From NCBI RefSeq assembly GCF_026341125.1, contig NZ_JAPEOR010000002.1, positions 1,612,001 through 1,676,000 on the forward strand: 64,000 bases of DNA. Direction: 5' to 3'. This document shows positions 28,776-36,627 of the stretch, piece by piece. The notes beneath the pieces are model-generated. The model was not told the origin of the DNA, searched no databases, and worked only from the letters and a program-made list of their open reading frames with translations. Both the position numbers and the translations under genes were made by a program. Source of the stretch: Streptomyces sp. NBC_01142. Lineage in GTDB: Bacteria; Actinomycetota; Actinomycetes; Streptomycetales; Streptomycetaceae. The number at the start of each line of letters is the position of its first letter. The stretch's first letter is position 1.

Positions 28776-28846
28776 GCGGGCGTAGCTCAATGGTAGAGCA
28801 CTAGTCTTCCAAACTAGCTACGCGGGTTCGATTCCCGTCGCCCGCT
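28776..28846 (+). tRNA. tRNA-Gly (anticodon TCC)
   Basis: 71 nt. Acceptor GCGGGCG pairs with CGCCCGC, the anticodon stem-loop CTAGTCTTCCAAACTAG gives UCC, the T-loop is GGTTCGATTCC, and the discriminator is U. CCA is not encoded. The 3' end is followed within 30 bp by the C-terminal end of a decayed tyrosine integrase, the arrangement left when an element has used the tRNA as attB. Confidence 0.96.
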
Positions 28847-28856
28847 CTCGAACGTT

Positions 28857-28895
28857 CAGGGCCAGGTCAGAGGTTCATCCTCCAGCCTGGCCCTG
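28857..28895 (+). terminator. tRNA-Gly terminator hairpin
   Basis: CAGGGCCAGG (28857-28866) pairs with CCTGGCCCTG (28886-28895), starting 11 bp after the tRNA. The loop is 19 nt, and the stop codon of the integrase relic (28875-28877, minus strand) lies inside it. Confidence 0.7.
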
Positions 28896-29310
28896 ATGCG
28901 TTTCTGCCTTCGATCCGGCCCGGGTGCCCGCTGCGTGCCCGTTCGGCTGGGGATCTTGCTTCCGTGCCCGCTCGACAACGGCGCTCACGGCCCGGCCGAT
29001 CAGCCGCTCCCGTTCGGCAGTTGCGTGCTGCTGCATCAGCGCGGCACGGGCGGCACTGTGGCCCATTCTGGTCATCGGCTCACGCGTGTCGGCACCGGTC
29101 GCCGCAGTGAGGGCGTCCCCGCGTGTGCTGAAGATCATGAAAACAACAGGGCGCCGACGAAGATCCGGCCGCCGTCCGGTCCCGGCTGGGCGAGTACAGC
29201 GAGATGCGTAGCCAGATCGGTCACGATCACGGCCCGATCACCCCGGCGCTCTTGCCCGCCGCGCTCCTGGGTTCCTTCACCAGCCGCTTGCCGCTGCGGA
29301 GTTCGGCCAC
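28875..29310 (-). pseudogene. Decayed tyrosine integrase (site-specific recombinase) C-terminus
   Basis: Three minus-strand frames carry successive pieces of a Streptomyces-type phage/ICE integrase. From about 29310: VRRNVAELRSGKRLVKEP then RSAAGKSAG, the strand before the catalytic domain. Next frame: IVTDLATHLAVLAQPGPDGG then RIFVGAL. Last frame (29138-28875): LTAATGADTREPMTRMGHSA then ARAALMQQHATAERERLIG, matching the box II consensus GHSSTRAALIYQHATRERD. The catalytic Tyr of that consensus is Gln here, and the R-H-x-x-R part is lost in the frameshifts, so the protein is dead. It ends 29 bp from the tRNA-Gly gene. Confidence 0.82.
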
Positions 29311-29520
29311 GTTCCGGCGCACACGAAGGGTTCCTGTGAGAGGGGTAGCCGCTCTGCCGACCTCGTCGCTGGCTGACAGGCCGGAGTCGGGCGAAACTGG
29401 AGACAAAAGAGCCCAATCCGGCTCACATGGGCGGCAGGGATCTGCAAAGCATCGCGCTTGTCACCCGCGCCCTCACATTCCCGCGCGCCCCGCACGGGAA
29501 CCAAGAGGTGGGAGTGAACC
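29311..29520. other. Non-coding remnant region
   Basis: Between the integrase relic and the next gene I see no intact reading frame and no clear integrase homology. It may hold further eroded element DNA. The last 20 bp contain the ribosome site (GAGGTGGGAG) of the following gene. Confidence 0.4.
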
Positions 29521-30018
29521 GTGGCGATGGTCGGACTGTTCTGGATCAGCGAGGACTCGGTGTACGTGGGTTCCCCGCCGACCGGGGACGGGCGCTGTGT
29601 CCGGCTTACTGCCGACGGGCTGGACGCCGTGGGCCCCGAGGGCTCCCGGGCGTGGACGTGGACGGACCTGCGTTCCGCGGCGGTCGAGGCGGCACCCGTA
29701 CGCGGCACGCTGGGCAGCCGACTGGGGATGACCCTGGAAGTGCTGCTCACGGCGGCGTCCGGCCTCGGCAACGAGCCGGCGGAGATGATTCTGCGCCTGG
29801 AGACGGTGGGCGGTGACGCGGAGGGGGTTCCGTTGTACTCGGCGACAGCCGGTTACGACCCCGAGGAGATCGCCCTTTCCCAGTCCCTGCTGGCCCGTTT
29901 CGTGGCGGGAACGGCCGACCCGCGGACCGTCGTCGCCTGGGGCCGGCAGAACAGCAGCCACGGCACTCCGAAACCGCACCTGCGTGAGGCCCTCCTGCGC
30001 GAGTGGGCGCAAACATGA
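29521..30018 (+). CDS. Hypothetical protein, unrecognised
   Basis: 165 aa from the GTG at 29521 with a strong GAGGTGGGAG site. The predicted protein is soluble and acidic, with no signal peptide. The N-terminal half looks like beta strands (GLFWISEDSVYVGSPP, AWTWTDLRSAAVEAAP), reminiscent of a PH-like or immune-protein fold, followed by helical segments ending in HLREALLREWAQT. No family or catalytic motif is recognised. It is monocistronic and followed by an exceptionally long terminator stem. Confidence 0.75.
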   Translation: MAMVGLFWISEDSVYVGSPPTGDGRCVRLTADGLDAVGPEGSRAWTWTDLRSAAVEAAPVRGTLGSRLGMTLEVLLTAASGLGNEPAEMILRLETVGGDAEGVPLYSATAGYDPEEIALSQSLLARFVAGTADPRTVVAWGRQNSSHGTPKPHLREALLREWAQT

Positions 30019-30047
30019 GCCGTGGCCACGCGCCCGCTCTGCGCATG

Positions 30048-30094
30048 ACCTCGGGCCCGGCCCGGTGAGTGACTCACCGGGCCGGGCCCGAGGT
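30048..30094. terminator. Perfect 23-bp inverted repeat terminator
   Basis: Bases 30048-30070 are the exact reverse complement of 30072-30094 with a single base between them. It lies 29 bp after the hypothetical gene and about 100 bp from the stop of the convergent small membrane protein gene, so it is probably a bidirectional terminator. Confidence 0.85.
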
Positions 30095-30194
30095 GCTTCC
30101 AGGTCTCTGCGCGCTTCGGCGCGGGCGCGGGCCGCGGGCGGGGGCCGGGGGCGTCGGCAGGCCGCGCGGGGCGGCTGCTCGGAACCGGCCGGAA

Positions 30195-30389
30195 TCAGAA
30201 GTTGATCTGGTTGATCGTGTCGGCTATCGAGTCGAGGAACCTGTTGATCGACGGGGCCATGCCCGTCGAGGCGAGGAAGAAGCCGAAGAGCACCGCGACG
30301 ATGGCGGGGCCGGCCTTGATCGAGCCTCCTCTTATGAGCACCACGAGGACGACCGCCAACAGCAGCACCACAGACAGTGAAATGGCCAC
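30195..30389 (-). CDS. Small two-helix membrane protein
   Basis: 64 aa from a GTG start. Helix 1 (about residues 4-21, LSVVLLLAVVLVVLIRGG) and helix 2 (about 27-42, AGPAIVAVLFGFFLA) are joined by a short basic loop; the C-terminus (SINRFLDSIADTINQINF) is amphipathic. I do not recognise the family by name, though the sequence has the look of a conserved Streptomyces small protein. Function unknown. It is transcribed alone, away from the AT-rich region upstream. Confidence 0.75.
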   Translation of the reverse strand: MAISLSVVLLLAVVLVVLIRGGSIKAGPAIVAVLFGFFLASTGMAPSINRFLDSIADTINQINF

Positions 30390-30811
30390 AACTGATCACA
30401 CCCTCGGTCGGTCCCGCCTTGCCCGCCCGGGAGCGTGCAGCCCACACACCCCCGCCGCCTCCATCGTGCCACCAACCTCCCTCCATATGCTGCCCGCTGA
30501 CGAATGATCGAAGACTGGATCACGCCAACTGCGCCCCCGCGCACGCCCGTGGGCGAAGGCGACCGGCCCCGGCAGGGTGAAATACGGGGACGAATTCGAT
30601 CTGATCGTTTCCATGCCCCCACATGTTGGTCACGAGAAATTCGAAGATGAGTGGTGAGGAAATTCACCCGCGCACACCAGCGTGGCGAAATGCCCCAATT
30701 AAGGGGGATTAACTGGGGCATAGTGCCCGGTTGGTGACTGTTTCAGATTCGAATGGGCCGTATGCGCAGGGAGTTTTACGAAATCGAATCGACGAGGCTA
30801 GGGTGCCTCAG
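30390..30811. other. AT-rich intergenic regulatory region
   Basis: This 420-bp gap between a small membrane protein gene and the divergent acyltransferase gene is clearly AT-richer than its surroundings (30560-30790), with TTAA, AATT and repeated ATTCGA/AATCGA elements (near 30593, 30638, 30747, 30783). It contains one marked palindrome (30691-30720). I see no coding frame. Confidence 0.6.
30691..30720. promoter_or_regulatory. Palindromic operator candidate
   Basis: TGCCCCAATTA (30691-30701) and TAACTGGGGCA (30710-30720) form an 11-bp inverted repeat with one mismatch (A versus C opposite) around AGGGGGAT. It is 92 bp upstream of the acyltransferase start and looks like a repressor site. Confidence 0.5.
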
Positions 30812-31978
30812 ATGTTCCACCCTCCGCTCGGATTTCAGCGGGCCCCGCTCCCCCAGGCCCGGGAGCCGGATCCCCTCCCTACGACGCAGCAGGCGAGTGC
30901 CCCTGCCCTTCCCGCGCCTGGCGAGAAGTCCGCTCAGAAGTCCATCGCGAAGTCCACCAGTCGAGACGCCTACTTCGACAACGCGAAGTATCTGGCGATC
31001 GTGCTCGTGGCGGTCGCGCATGCATGGGAGCCGGTGATGGACGGCAGCAGGGTCTCGCGTGCCCTGTACATGCTCGTCTACACCTTCCACATGCCGGCCT
31101 TCATCGTCATCTCCGGCTACTTCTCGCGGAGTTACAGCGGCAAGCCCCACCAGCTCAGACGTCTGCTGACCGGCATCGCCCTGCCGTACGTCGTCTTCGA
31201 GGTGGCGTACTCGCTCCTCGCCCGGTGGGGGAACGACGACCCGGGGCATCCCATCAGTCTGCTCGACCCCTTCTATCTGACCTGGTTCCTGGCCGCGCTG
31301 TTCATCTGGCGGCTGACCACTCCCCTGTGGCAGCTGATCCGGTGGCCGCTGCCGGTCGCCCTCGGTCTCGCCTCGCTCGCCGTGCTGACGCCGAAGATCG
31401 GGGACGATCTCAATCTTCAGCGCGTGCTCCAGTTCCTGCCGTTCTTCGTGCTGGGGCTGTGTCTGAAACCCGAGCATTTCCAGCTGGTACGGCGGCTCGA
31501 GGTGCGGCTGCTGGCGCTGCCGCTGTTCGCGGGCGCCGCCGTCGTCGCGTACTGGGCCGCACCCCGGATGAATCTTGGCTGGTTCTACCACTCCAAGAGC
31601 GGCCAGGAGCTGGGTGTGCCGTGGTGGTCGGGCGTGGTGATGAACTTCGCGCTCTTCGGATGCGCGGTGCTGCTCACGGCCGGTTTCCTGGCGTGGGTGC
31701 CGCGCCGCAGGACCTGGTTCACGGTGCTGGGTGCCGGCACCATCTGCGGCTATGTGCTGCACGGCTTCCTGGTCAAGGGCGCGGACTACTCGGGCATCGT
31801 CGAGTCGTACGGCTGGCTGCGCTCCCCGAGCGGCGAGATCGTGGTGACGCTGTTCATGGCGGCAGTGGTGACGCTGATGTGCACCCCGCCGGTGCGGCGC
31901 GCGCTGCGATGGGTGACCGAGCCGGAGATGGCCTGGGCGTTCAAGCGGGATCTGACGGAGCTGGGCCCGCGGCGCTGA
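30812..31978 (+). CDS. Membrane acyltransferase, fucose 4-O-acetylase-like (acyltransferase 3)
   Basis: 388 aa from the ATG at 30812 (MFHPPLGFQRAPL); a GTG three codons upstream is an alternative. After a Pro/Ala-rich N-terminus come about ten transmembrane helices. The family motif RDAYFDNAKYLAIVLVAVAH is present, with the catalytic-type His, and FHMPAFIVISGYFSR follows. COG3594-type enzymes O-acetylate sugars or polysaccharides at the membrane. A specific substrate cannot be read from the sequence. The 3' end overlaps the convergent HD gene by 38 bp. Confidence 0.85.
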   Translation: MFHPPLGFQRAPLPQAREPDPLPTTQQASAPALPAPGEKSAQKSIAKSTSRDAYFDNAKYLAIVLVAVAHAWEPVMDGSRVSRALYMLVYTFHMPAFIVISGYFSRSYSGKPHQLRRLLTGIALPYVVFEVAYSLLARWGNDDPGHPISLLDPFYLTWFLAALFIWRLTTPLWQLIRWPLPVALGLASLAVLTPKIGDDLNLQRVLQFLPFFVLGLCLKPEHFQLVRRLEVRLLALPLFAGAAVVAYWAAPRMNLGWFYHSKSGQELGVPWWSGVVMNFALFGCAVLLTAGFLAWVPRRRTWFTVLGAGTICGYVLHGFLVKGADYSGIVESYGWLRSPSGEIVVTLFMAAVVTLMCTPPVRRALRWVTEPEMAWAFKRDLTELGPRR

Positions 31979-32474
31979 CGCGGGCGCCTGTCGTGCCGCC
32001 GGTTTCGCCGGGGCTGCCGTCCGCAGCGGTCAGCCCCAGCAGCCGGCGCACCTCGGCGTACTTCGCGGTCAGCCTGCCCCGTGTCGCCTCGTCCAGCACG
32101 GCGAGCCGCGCCGGGTCGGCGTTGTGCGCAAGATCGGCCTCCTTGACCAGCCGGGCGCCCGGGGTGGCCAGAATGCGCCCGGTGTAGTCCCCGAGCTCCT
32201 CGCCCTTGTGCTTGGTGAGCGCGAGGACCATGTCCTTGACCGGCTGCGGCAGCGCGGCCGTCGCCAGCCACTGCCGGGAGAGCGCGTCGTCCTCGACGGA
32301 GTCGTGCAGCCAGCCGGCGGCGATCTGCTCGTCGCTGCCGCCCCGGGCGCGTACCCCTTCGGCCACGGCTTGAAGGTGCTCGGCGTACGGTCGTCCCGCC
32401 TTGTCGCTCTGCGTGGCGTGCGCCTCGCGGGCGATCGCTTCGACCTCGGCCAGGGTCAGGTTCTGCTGCGGCAT
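31941..32474 (-). CDS. HD domain-containing phosphohydrolase
   Basis: 177 aa. The HD metal site shows an upstream His (AEHLQAVAEG), the HD pair in AAGWLHDSVEDDAL, and a later Asp (KEADLAHNADPARL). The fold resembles (p)ppGpp hydrolase-like HD domains (GrpP/SpoT-related small proteins), so a nucleotide phosphohydrolase role is likely but unproven. The C-terminal 30 residues are Gly/Ala/Pro-rich and unstructured; this part overlaps the end of the acyltransferase gene on the other strand. Confidence 0.85.
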   Translation of the reverse strand: MPQQNLTLAEVEAIAREAHATQSDKAGRPYAEHLQAVAEGVRARGGSDEQIAAGWLHDSVEDDALSRQWLATAALPQPVKDMVLALTKHKGEELGDYTGRILATPGARLVKEADLAHNADPARLAVLDEATRGRLTAKYAEVRRLLGLTAADGSPGETGGTTGARVSAAGPAPSDPA

Positions 32475-32594
32475 GGCTCCGACTGTACGGCCGGGTGGCC
32501 CATCCCGTGCCGGCCGCCCGTGGACTGCTGCCGGGCTGCCGGGCTGCCGGGCCGCACCGCCTCCGGCCGCGTCCTCGAGCTCCGGACGGACCCG

Positions 32595-33743
32595 TTACGC
32601 CTCCCGGCACAGCAGCAGAAGCGCGCGGTCGTCGTTGACATCCTTCGCGACTGCCTCGATCAGATGCCAGGCCGCACCCTCGAAGCCCGAGGACACATAC
32701 CGGTCGGCCTCGCCGGTGAGGCGGTCGATGCCCTCGCTGATGTCCCGGCCCGACGCCTCGACCAGGCCGTCCGTGAAGAGCATCAGTACGTCGCCGGGGC
32801 GCAGCGAGCCCTTGACCGGGTCGAACTGCGCTCCGTCGTAGATGCCGAGGAGAGGGCCCTCGGTGTCCTTCTCCTCCCAGCGGCCGCTGCCCGCGTGGAG
32901 CTGGAGCGCGGGAAGGTGACCGGCGGACAGCAGCTCGTAGTCGCCGGAGTCCAGGTCCAGGACGAGATGGATGGAGGTGGCGAAGCCCTCGTCCCAGTCC
33001 TGGCGGAGCAGATAGCCGTTGGCCGCGGGCAGGAAGCCGTGCGGCGGGAGCGAGCCGAGCAGGCCGCCGAACGCGCCGGACAGCAGCAGGGCGCGGGAGG
33101 CCGCGTCCATGCCCTTGCCGGAGACGTCGGTGAGGACGACCTCGAGGGTGCGGCCGCCACTGGTGCGGGCCGCGACGACGAAGTCGCCGGAGAAGGACTG
33201 GCCGCCCGCCGGGCGCAGCGCCATCTCGCGGTGCCAGCCCTTCGGCAGCCGTGGCAGGGCGCTCTGGACCCGGATGCGTTCGCGCAGGTCGAAGAGCATC
33301 GTTCCGCCGCGCCGCCAGGGGACGCCGACACGGGCTCTGAACTGGGCGATGAGAAGGCCGAAGAAACCGCAGGCCGCGACCGTGAGAACGATGCCCGGTG
33401 TGACCCGGGCCGACGGGCCGTCGGTGTACGGGCCGAGCACGACGGACTCCACGATCAGGGCCCCTGCCGCTGCCGCGTACAGACTGAGCAGGCTCGCCGG
33501 GCGCAGCAGGAGGCCTCCGGCCACGATGGGCAGGACCAGCGCCGCCGGGGAGACCCAGACCGGCATCACGATCGTGCCCCAGGTGAACGCCGGGATCGTC
33601 AACAGCAGTCCGGCCAGTGCGATCCAGTCGGAGCCGTCGCCCCGGAAGTAGTCGACCCCGGACTTGCGCAGCGCGATGCGTGCCCGGTGCGTCGCTTTCC
33701 GCAACCGGGCCGTGTACGCGTCTGCTGCAGAGCTGCGGGCCAT
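32595..33743 (-). CDS. Membrane PP2C/SpoIIE-type serine phosphatase
   Basis: 382 aa from the ATG at 33741-33743 (MARSSAADAY). The N-terminal region has three or four transmembrane helices (about residues 40-135). A PPM/SpoIIE catalytic domain occupies about 155-380 with the metal-binding Asp patterns QSFSGDFVVAART, VVLTDVSGKGMDAASRA and PGDVLMLFTDGLVEA. Such phosphatases usually act on anti-anti-sigma factors. No sensor domain other than the membrane part, and no kinase or anti-sigma partner, is seen nearby. It is divergent from the Eis-like gene. Confidence 0.9.
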   Translation of the reverse strand: MARSSAADAYTARLRKATHRARIALRKSGVDYFRGDGSDWIALAGLLLTIPAFTWGTIVMPVWVSPAALVLPIVAGGLLLRPASLLSLYAAAAGALIVESVVLGPYTDGPSARVTPGIVLTVAACGFFGLLIAQFRARVGVPWRRGGTMLFDLRERIRVQSALPRLPKGWHREMALRPAGGQSFSGDFVVAARTSGGRTLEVVLTDVSGKGMDAASRALLLSGAFGGLLGSLPPHGFLPAANGYLLRQDWDEGFATSIHLVLDLDSGDYELLSAGHLPALQLHAGSGRWEEKDTEGPLLGIYDGAQFDPVKGSLRPGDVLMLFTDGLVEASGRDISEGIDRLTGEADRYVSSGFEGAAWHLIEAVAKDVNDDRALLLLCREA

Positions 33744-33849
33744 TGCCGTGGACCCTATCCACCCGTTCGCCTCCCGCGCAGGGGGACCCCGGTGACAATG
33801 TGTTCGAAATCGGGTCGCCCGGGGGTCGTGGCCCTGGTAGGCATGGCAT

Positions 33850-35085
33850 ATGACGATCGAGCTCCGGGTGCTGCGTCCGTCCGAATGGGACGACTGGTAC
33901 GGCAAGTTGATACTCGCCTTCGGCGGAGTTCCCGAGGCTCCGCAGGAGCGCGAACTGTGGGACGCGCTGACCGAGCACGAACGTTCGATCGGGGCCTGGG
34001 ACGGGGACGACTGCGTCGGAACGGCCGGGGCGTTCTCGTTCGGGGTCTCGGTCCCGGGCGGCGCGATGGTGCCCGCCGCGGGCGTGACGATGGTGAGCGT
34101 GGCGGCGACGCACCGGCGGCGCGGGGTGCTCACCTCGATGATGCGCCGCCAGCTCGACGACGTACGGGAGCTGGGCGAGCCACTGGCCCTGCTGACGGCC
34201 TCCGAGCCGGGGATCTACGGACGGTTCGGGTACGGGATCGCGACCCAGCAGATGTCCGCGGAGATCGACACACTCCGGACGCGGATCAAGGCTCCTGAGG
34301 GCGCCGACGAGGTGCGGCTACGGTTCGCGAAGGTCGCGGATGTCGCGCAGGAGTGCGAGGCGGTGTACGTCCGCAGCATCGGCTCACGGCCGGGCATGCT
34401 CGCCCGCAGGCCGGGCTGGGAGCGGCTGCCGCTGCTCGACCCGCCGGCCGATCGTGACGGTGCTTCGCCGATGCTGTGCGTGGTCGCCGAGCGGGCGGGC
34501 GAGATCGTTGGCTTCGTCCGCTTCCACAACAAGCCGGCGTGGGGGGCGGGCGGCCCGAACGGCAGCATTGTGCTGCGGCACATCGAGGCGCTCGACCCCG
34601 TGACGTACGCCGTTCTGTGGCGCTTCCTCTTCGACATCGACCTGACCGACAAGGTCGTGGCGCGCAACCGGCCCGTGGACGATCCGCTGCTGCACCTGGT
34701 CAGCGATCCGCGGCGGTGCGAGGCGCGGGTGCGGGACGGCATGTTCGTGCGGCTGGTGGATGTGGGGGCCGCGCTGGAGGCGCGTACGTACCAGAAGCCG
34801 GTGGATGTGGTGTTCGACGTCGAGGACACCTTCTGTCCCTGGAACGCCGGGCGCTGGCGGCTGACCGGCGATGGCAAGGGCGCGTCCTGCAAGCGGACGC
34901 CCGTCGGCACGTCCGCCGATCTGGCGCTGTCCGTACGGGAGCTGGGCGCGGCGTACCTGGGCGGAGTGTCGCTGGCCGCGCTGGCGGGCGCGGGGCGGGT
35001 GCGGGAGCTGCGACAGGGGGCGCTGTCCGGGGCATCGGTGGCCTTTGCCTCGGACGTCGCGCCCTGGCTGCCGCACGGGTTCTAG
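33850..35085 (+). CDS. Eis-like GNAT N-acetyltransferase
   Basis: 411 aa, full length for the Eis family (two GNAT domains plus an SCP2-like C-terminal domain). The acetyl-CoA site is VSVAATHRRRGVLTSMMRRQ, followed by LTASEPGIYGRFGYGIAT, both close to mycobacterial Eis. The protein ends in APWLPHGF, and the C-terminal carboxylate (Phe) is the catalytic acid in Eis. Eis proteins acetylate aminoglycosides and other amines at several positions; the natural substrate here is unknown. The gene is monocistronic and convergent with the Nei-type glycosylase gene 44 bp away. Confidence 0.9.
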   Translation: MTIELRVLRPSEWDDWYGKLILAFGGVPEAPQERELWDALTEHERSIGAWDGDDCVGTAGAFSFGVSVPGGAMVPAAGVTMVSVAATHRRRGVLTSMMRRQLDDVRELGEPLALLTASEPGIYGRFGYGIATQQMSAEIDTLRTRIKAPEGADEVRLRFAKVADVAQECEAVYVRSIGSRPGMLARRPGWERLPLLDPPADRDGASPMLCVVAERAGEIVGFVRFHNKPAWGAGGPNGSIVLRHIEALDPVTYAVLWRFLFDIDLTDKVVARNRPVDDPLLHLVSDPRRCEARVRDGMFVRLVDVGAALEARTYQKPVDVVFDVEDTFCPWNAGRWRLTGDGKGASCKRTPVGTSADLALSVRELGAAYLGGVSLAALAGAGRVRELRQGALSGASVAFASDVAPWLPHGF

Positions 35086-35129
35086 CCGCCCGTCCCGGTC
35101 CGGTCGCCCCTCCCGCCCCTTCCGATCGG

Positions 35130-35954
35130 CTAGCACTGCTGGCAGGAAGCGCACCAGAAGAGATTGCGAGCGGCGAGACCGGCGGTGCGGATCTCGCCGC
35201 CGCAGACATGGCAGGGCAGCTGTGCCCGGCGGTAGACGTAGACCTCGCCACCGTGGTCGTCGACGCGCGGCGGGCGGCCCATCGCCTCAGGAGTGTGCTG
35301 GGGGCGGACGGTGTCGATGCGATTGTTCCGTACGCCCTCGCGCATGAGCTCCACGAGGTCCGTCCACATCGCGTCCCACTCGGCGCGGCGGATGTCCTTG
35401 CCCGCGCGGTAGGGGTCGATGCCGTGCCGGAAGAGAACCTCGGCACGGTAGACATTGCCGACGCCCGCGATGATCTTCTGATCCATCAGCAGCGCGGCGA
35501 TCGTGGTGCGGGAGCGGGAGATACGGTCCCAGGCCCGCTCGCCACCGGACGCGACCGCGGCGTCCGCGGCCCGCAGCGGATCGGGGCCCAGACGCTCGTG
35601 TATCGCCCGCTTCTCGCCGTCGGTGATCAGCGCGCAGGTGGTCGGGCCACGCAGATCGACGTACGCGGCGGGGCCCGCCAGCCGCAGCCGGACCGTGTCG
35701 GTGGGCGGCGGAGCGGGGGCGTCACCGAAGGTCACCTTGCCGAAGAGGCCCAGATGGATATGGACCCAGCCGAGCGGACCGAAGCCGAGGAAGAGGTGCT
35801 TGCCGTGTGCCTCGGTGCTTTCCATGGCCCGGCCGTCGACCAGCGCCGCGCTGCCGGAGAACTTCCCCTGCGGGCTGGAGGCGCGCACAGGCCGGCCGCC
35901 GAACCTCTCGAAGTGGTCGGCGGCCAGTCGGTGGATCGTGTGGCCCTCGGGCAC
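35130..35954 (-). CDS. nei: Fpg/Nei family DNA glycosylase (Nei2-type)
   Basis: 274 aa. It begins MPEGHTIHRLA, where Pro2 and Glu3 are the catalytic residues (after Met removal) of the family. The helix-two-turn-helix segment is IIAGVGNVYRAEVLF, and the C-terminal zinc finger is CHVCGG (residues near 250) with CASCQQC at the very end. It excises oxidised bases with AP lyase activity. Its start lies 2 bp after the rpiB stop, so the two are cotranscribed. The pairing nei-rpiB is conserved in Streptomyces. Confidence 0.94.
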   Translation of the reverse strand: MPEGHTIHRLAADHFERFGGRPVRASSPQGKFSGSAALVDGRAMESTEAHGKHLFLGFGPLGWVHIHLGLFGKVTFGDAPAPPPTDTVRLRLAGPAAYVDLRGPTTCALITDGEKRAIHERLGPDPLRAADAAVASGGERAWDRISRSRTTIAALLMDQKIIAGVGNVYRAEVLFRHGIDPYRAGKDIRRAEWDAMWTDLVELMREGVRNNRIDTVRPQHTPEAMGRPPRVDDHGGEVYVYRRAQLPCHVCGGEIRTAGLAARNLFWCASCQQC

Positions 35955-35956
35955 GC

Positions 35957-36445
35957 TCAGCCCTGCTGCGGGTGGTGGGCCGGGATCGGGGGGAGCTCGC
36001 CGGTCGTCTCGTACGCCGAGAGCATCTCGATCCGGCGGGTGTGACGCTCCTCACCGGAGTACGGCGTGGTGAGGAAGATCTCGACGAACTTGGTCGACTC
36101 CTCGACCGTGTGCATCCGGCCGCCGATCGCGACGACATTGGCGTTGTTGTGCTCGCGGCCGAGGGCGGCGGTCTGCTCGCTCCAGGCGAGTGCGGCGCGC
36201 ACTCCCTTGACCTTGTTCGCGGCGATCTGCTCGCCGTTGCCGGAGCCGCCGATCACGATGCCGAGGCTGTCCGGGTCCGCGGCGGTCTTCTCGGCCGCAC
36301 GCAGGCAGAACGGGGGGTAGTCGTCCTGGGCGTCATAGATGTGGGGACCACAGTCGACGGGCTCGTGGCCGTGGGCCGTGAGCCACTCGACGAGGTGGTT
36401 CTTGAGTTCGTAGCCGGCATGGTCGGAGCCGAGGTACACGCGCAT
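35957..36445 (-). CDS. rpiB: Ribose-5-phosphate isomerase B
   Basis: 162 aa. Substrate-site features: GSDHAGYELKNHL at residues 6-18 and the phosphate-binding GGSGNGEQIAANKVKGVRAAL loop, with the probable base Glu72 as in the actinobacterial subgroup that lacks the catalytic Cys. It interconverts ribose-5-P and ribulose-5-P in the pentose phosphate pathway. It is the first gene of a two-gene operon with the DNA glycosylase. The gene is divergent from an amino-acid permease. Confidence 0.94.
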   Translation of the reverse strand: MRVYLGSDHAGYELKNHLVEWLTAHGHEPVDCGPHIYDAQDDYPPFCLRAAEKTAADPDSLGIVIGGSGNGEQIAANKVKGVRAALAWSEQTAALGREHNNANVVAIGGRMHTVEESTKFVEIFLTTPYSGEERHTRRIEMLSAYETTGELPPIPAHHPQQG

Positions 36446-36627
36446 GTTCCGAGTGTGGCACGCAAGCGGCTGGGTAGCGGTCAGCGGGGTCAGGACCTTC
36501 AGGACGTGCAGCCCCCGCCAATGTGGCTCACCTAACGATCCGGATTCAGGTCTTCCGTCTCGAGTGGATACGGGTTTTTAATGCGGGGGCTCGTAACCCG
36601 AGTGCTCTCGAACCTAAGGATTCGTCC

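Noticed and set aside
28368..28790. N-terminal extension of trigger factor through the tRNA-Pro gene
   Set aside because: The open frame crosses a tRNA gene; the GTG at 28367 has a good AGGAG site.
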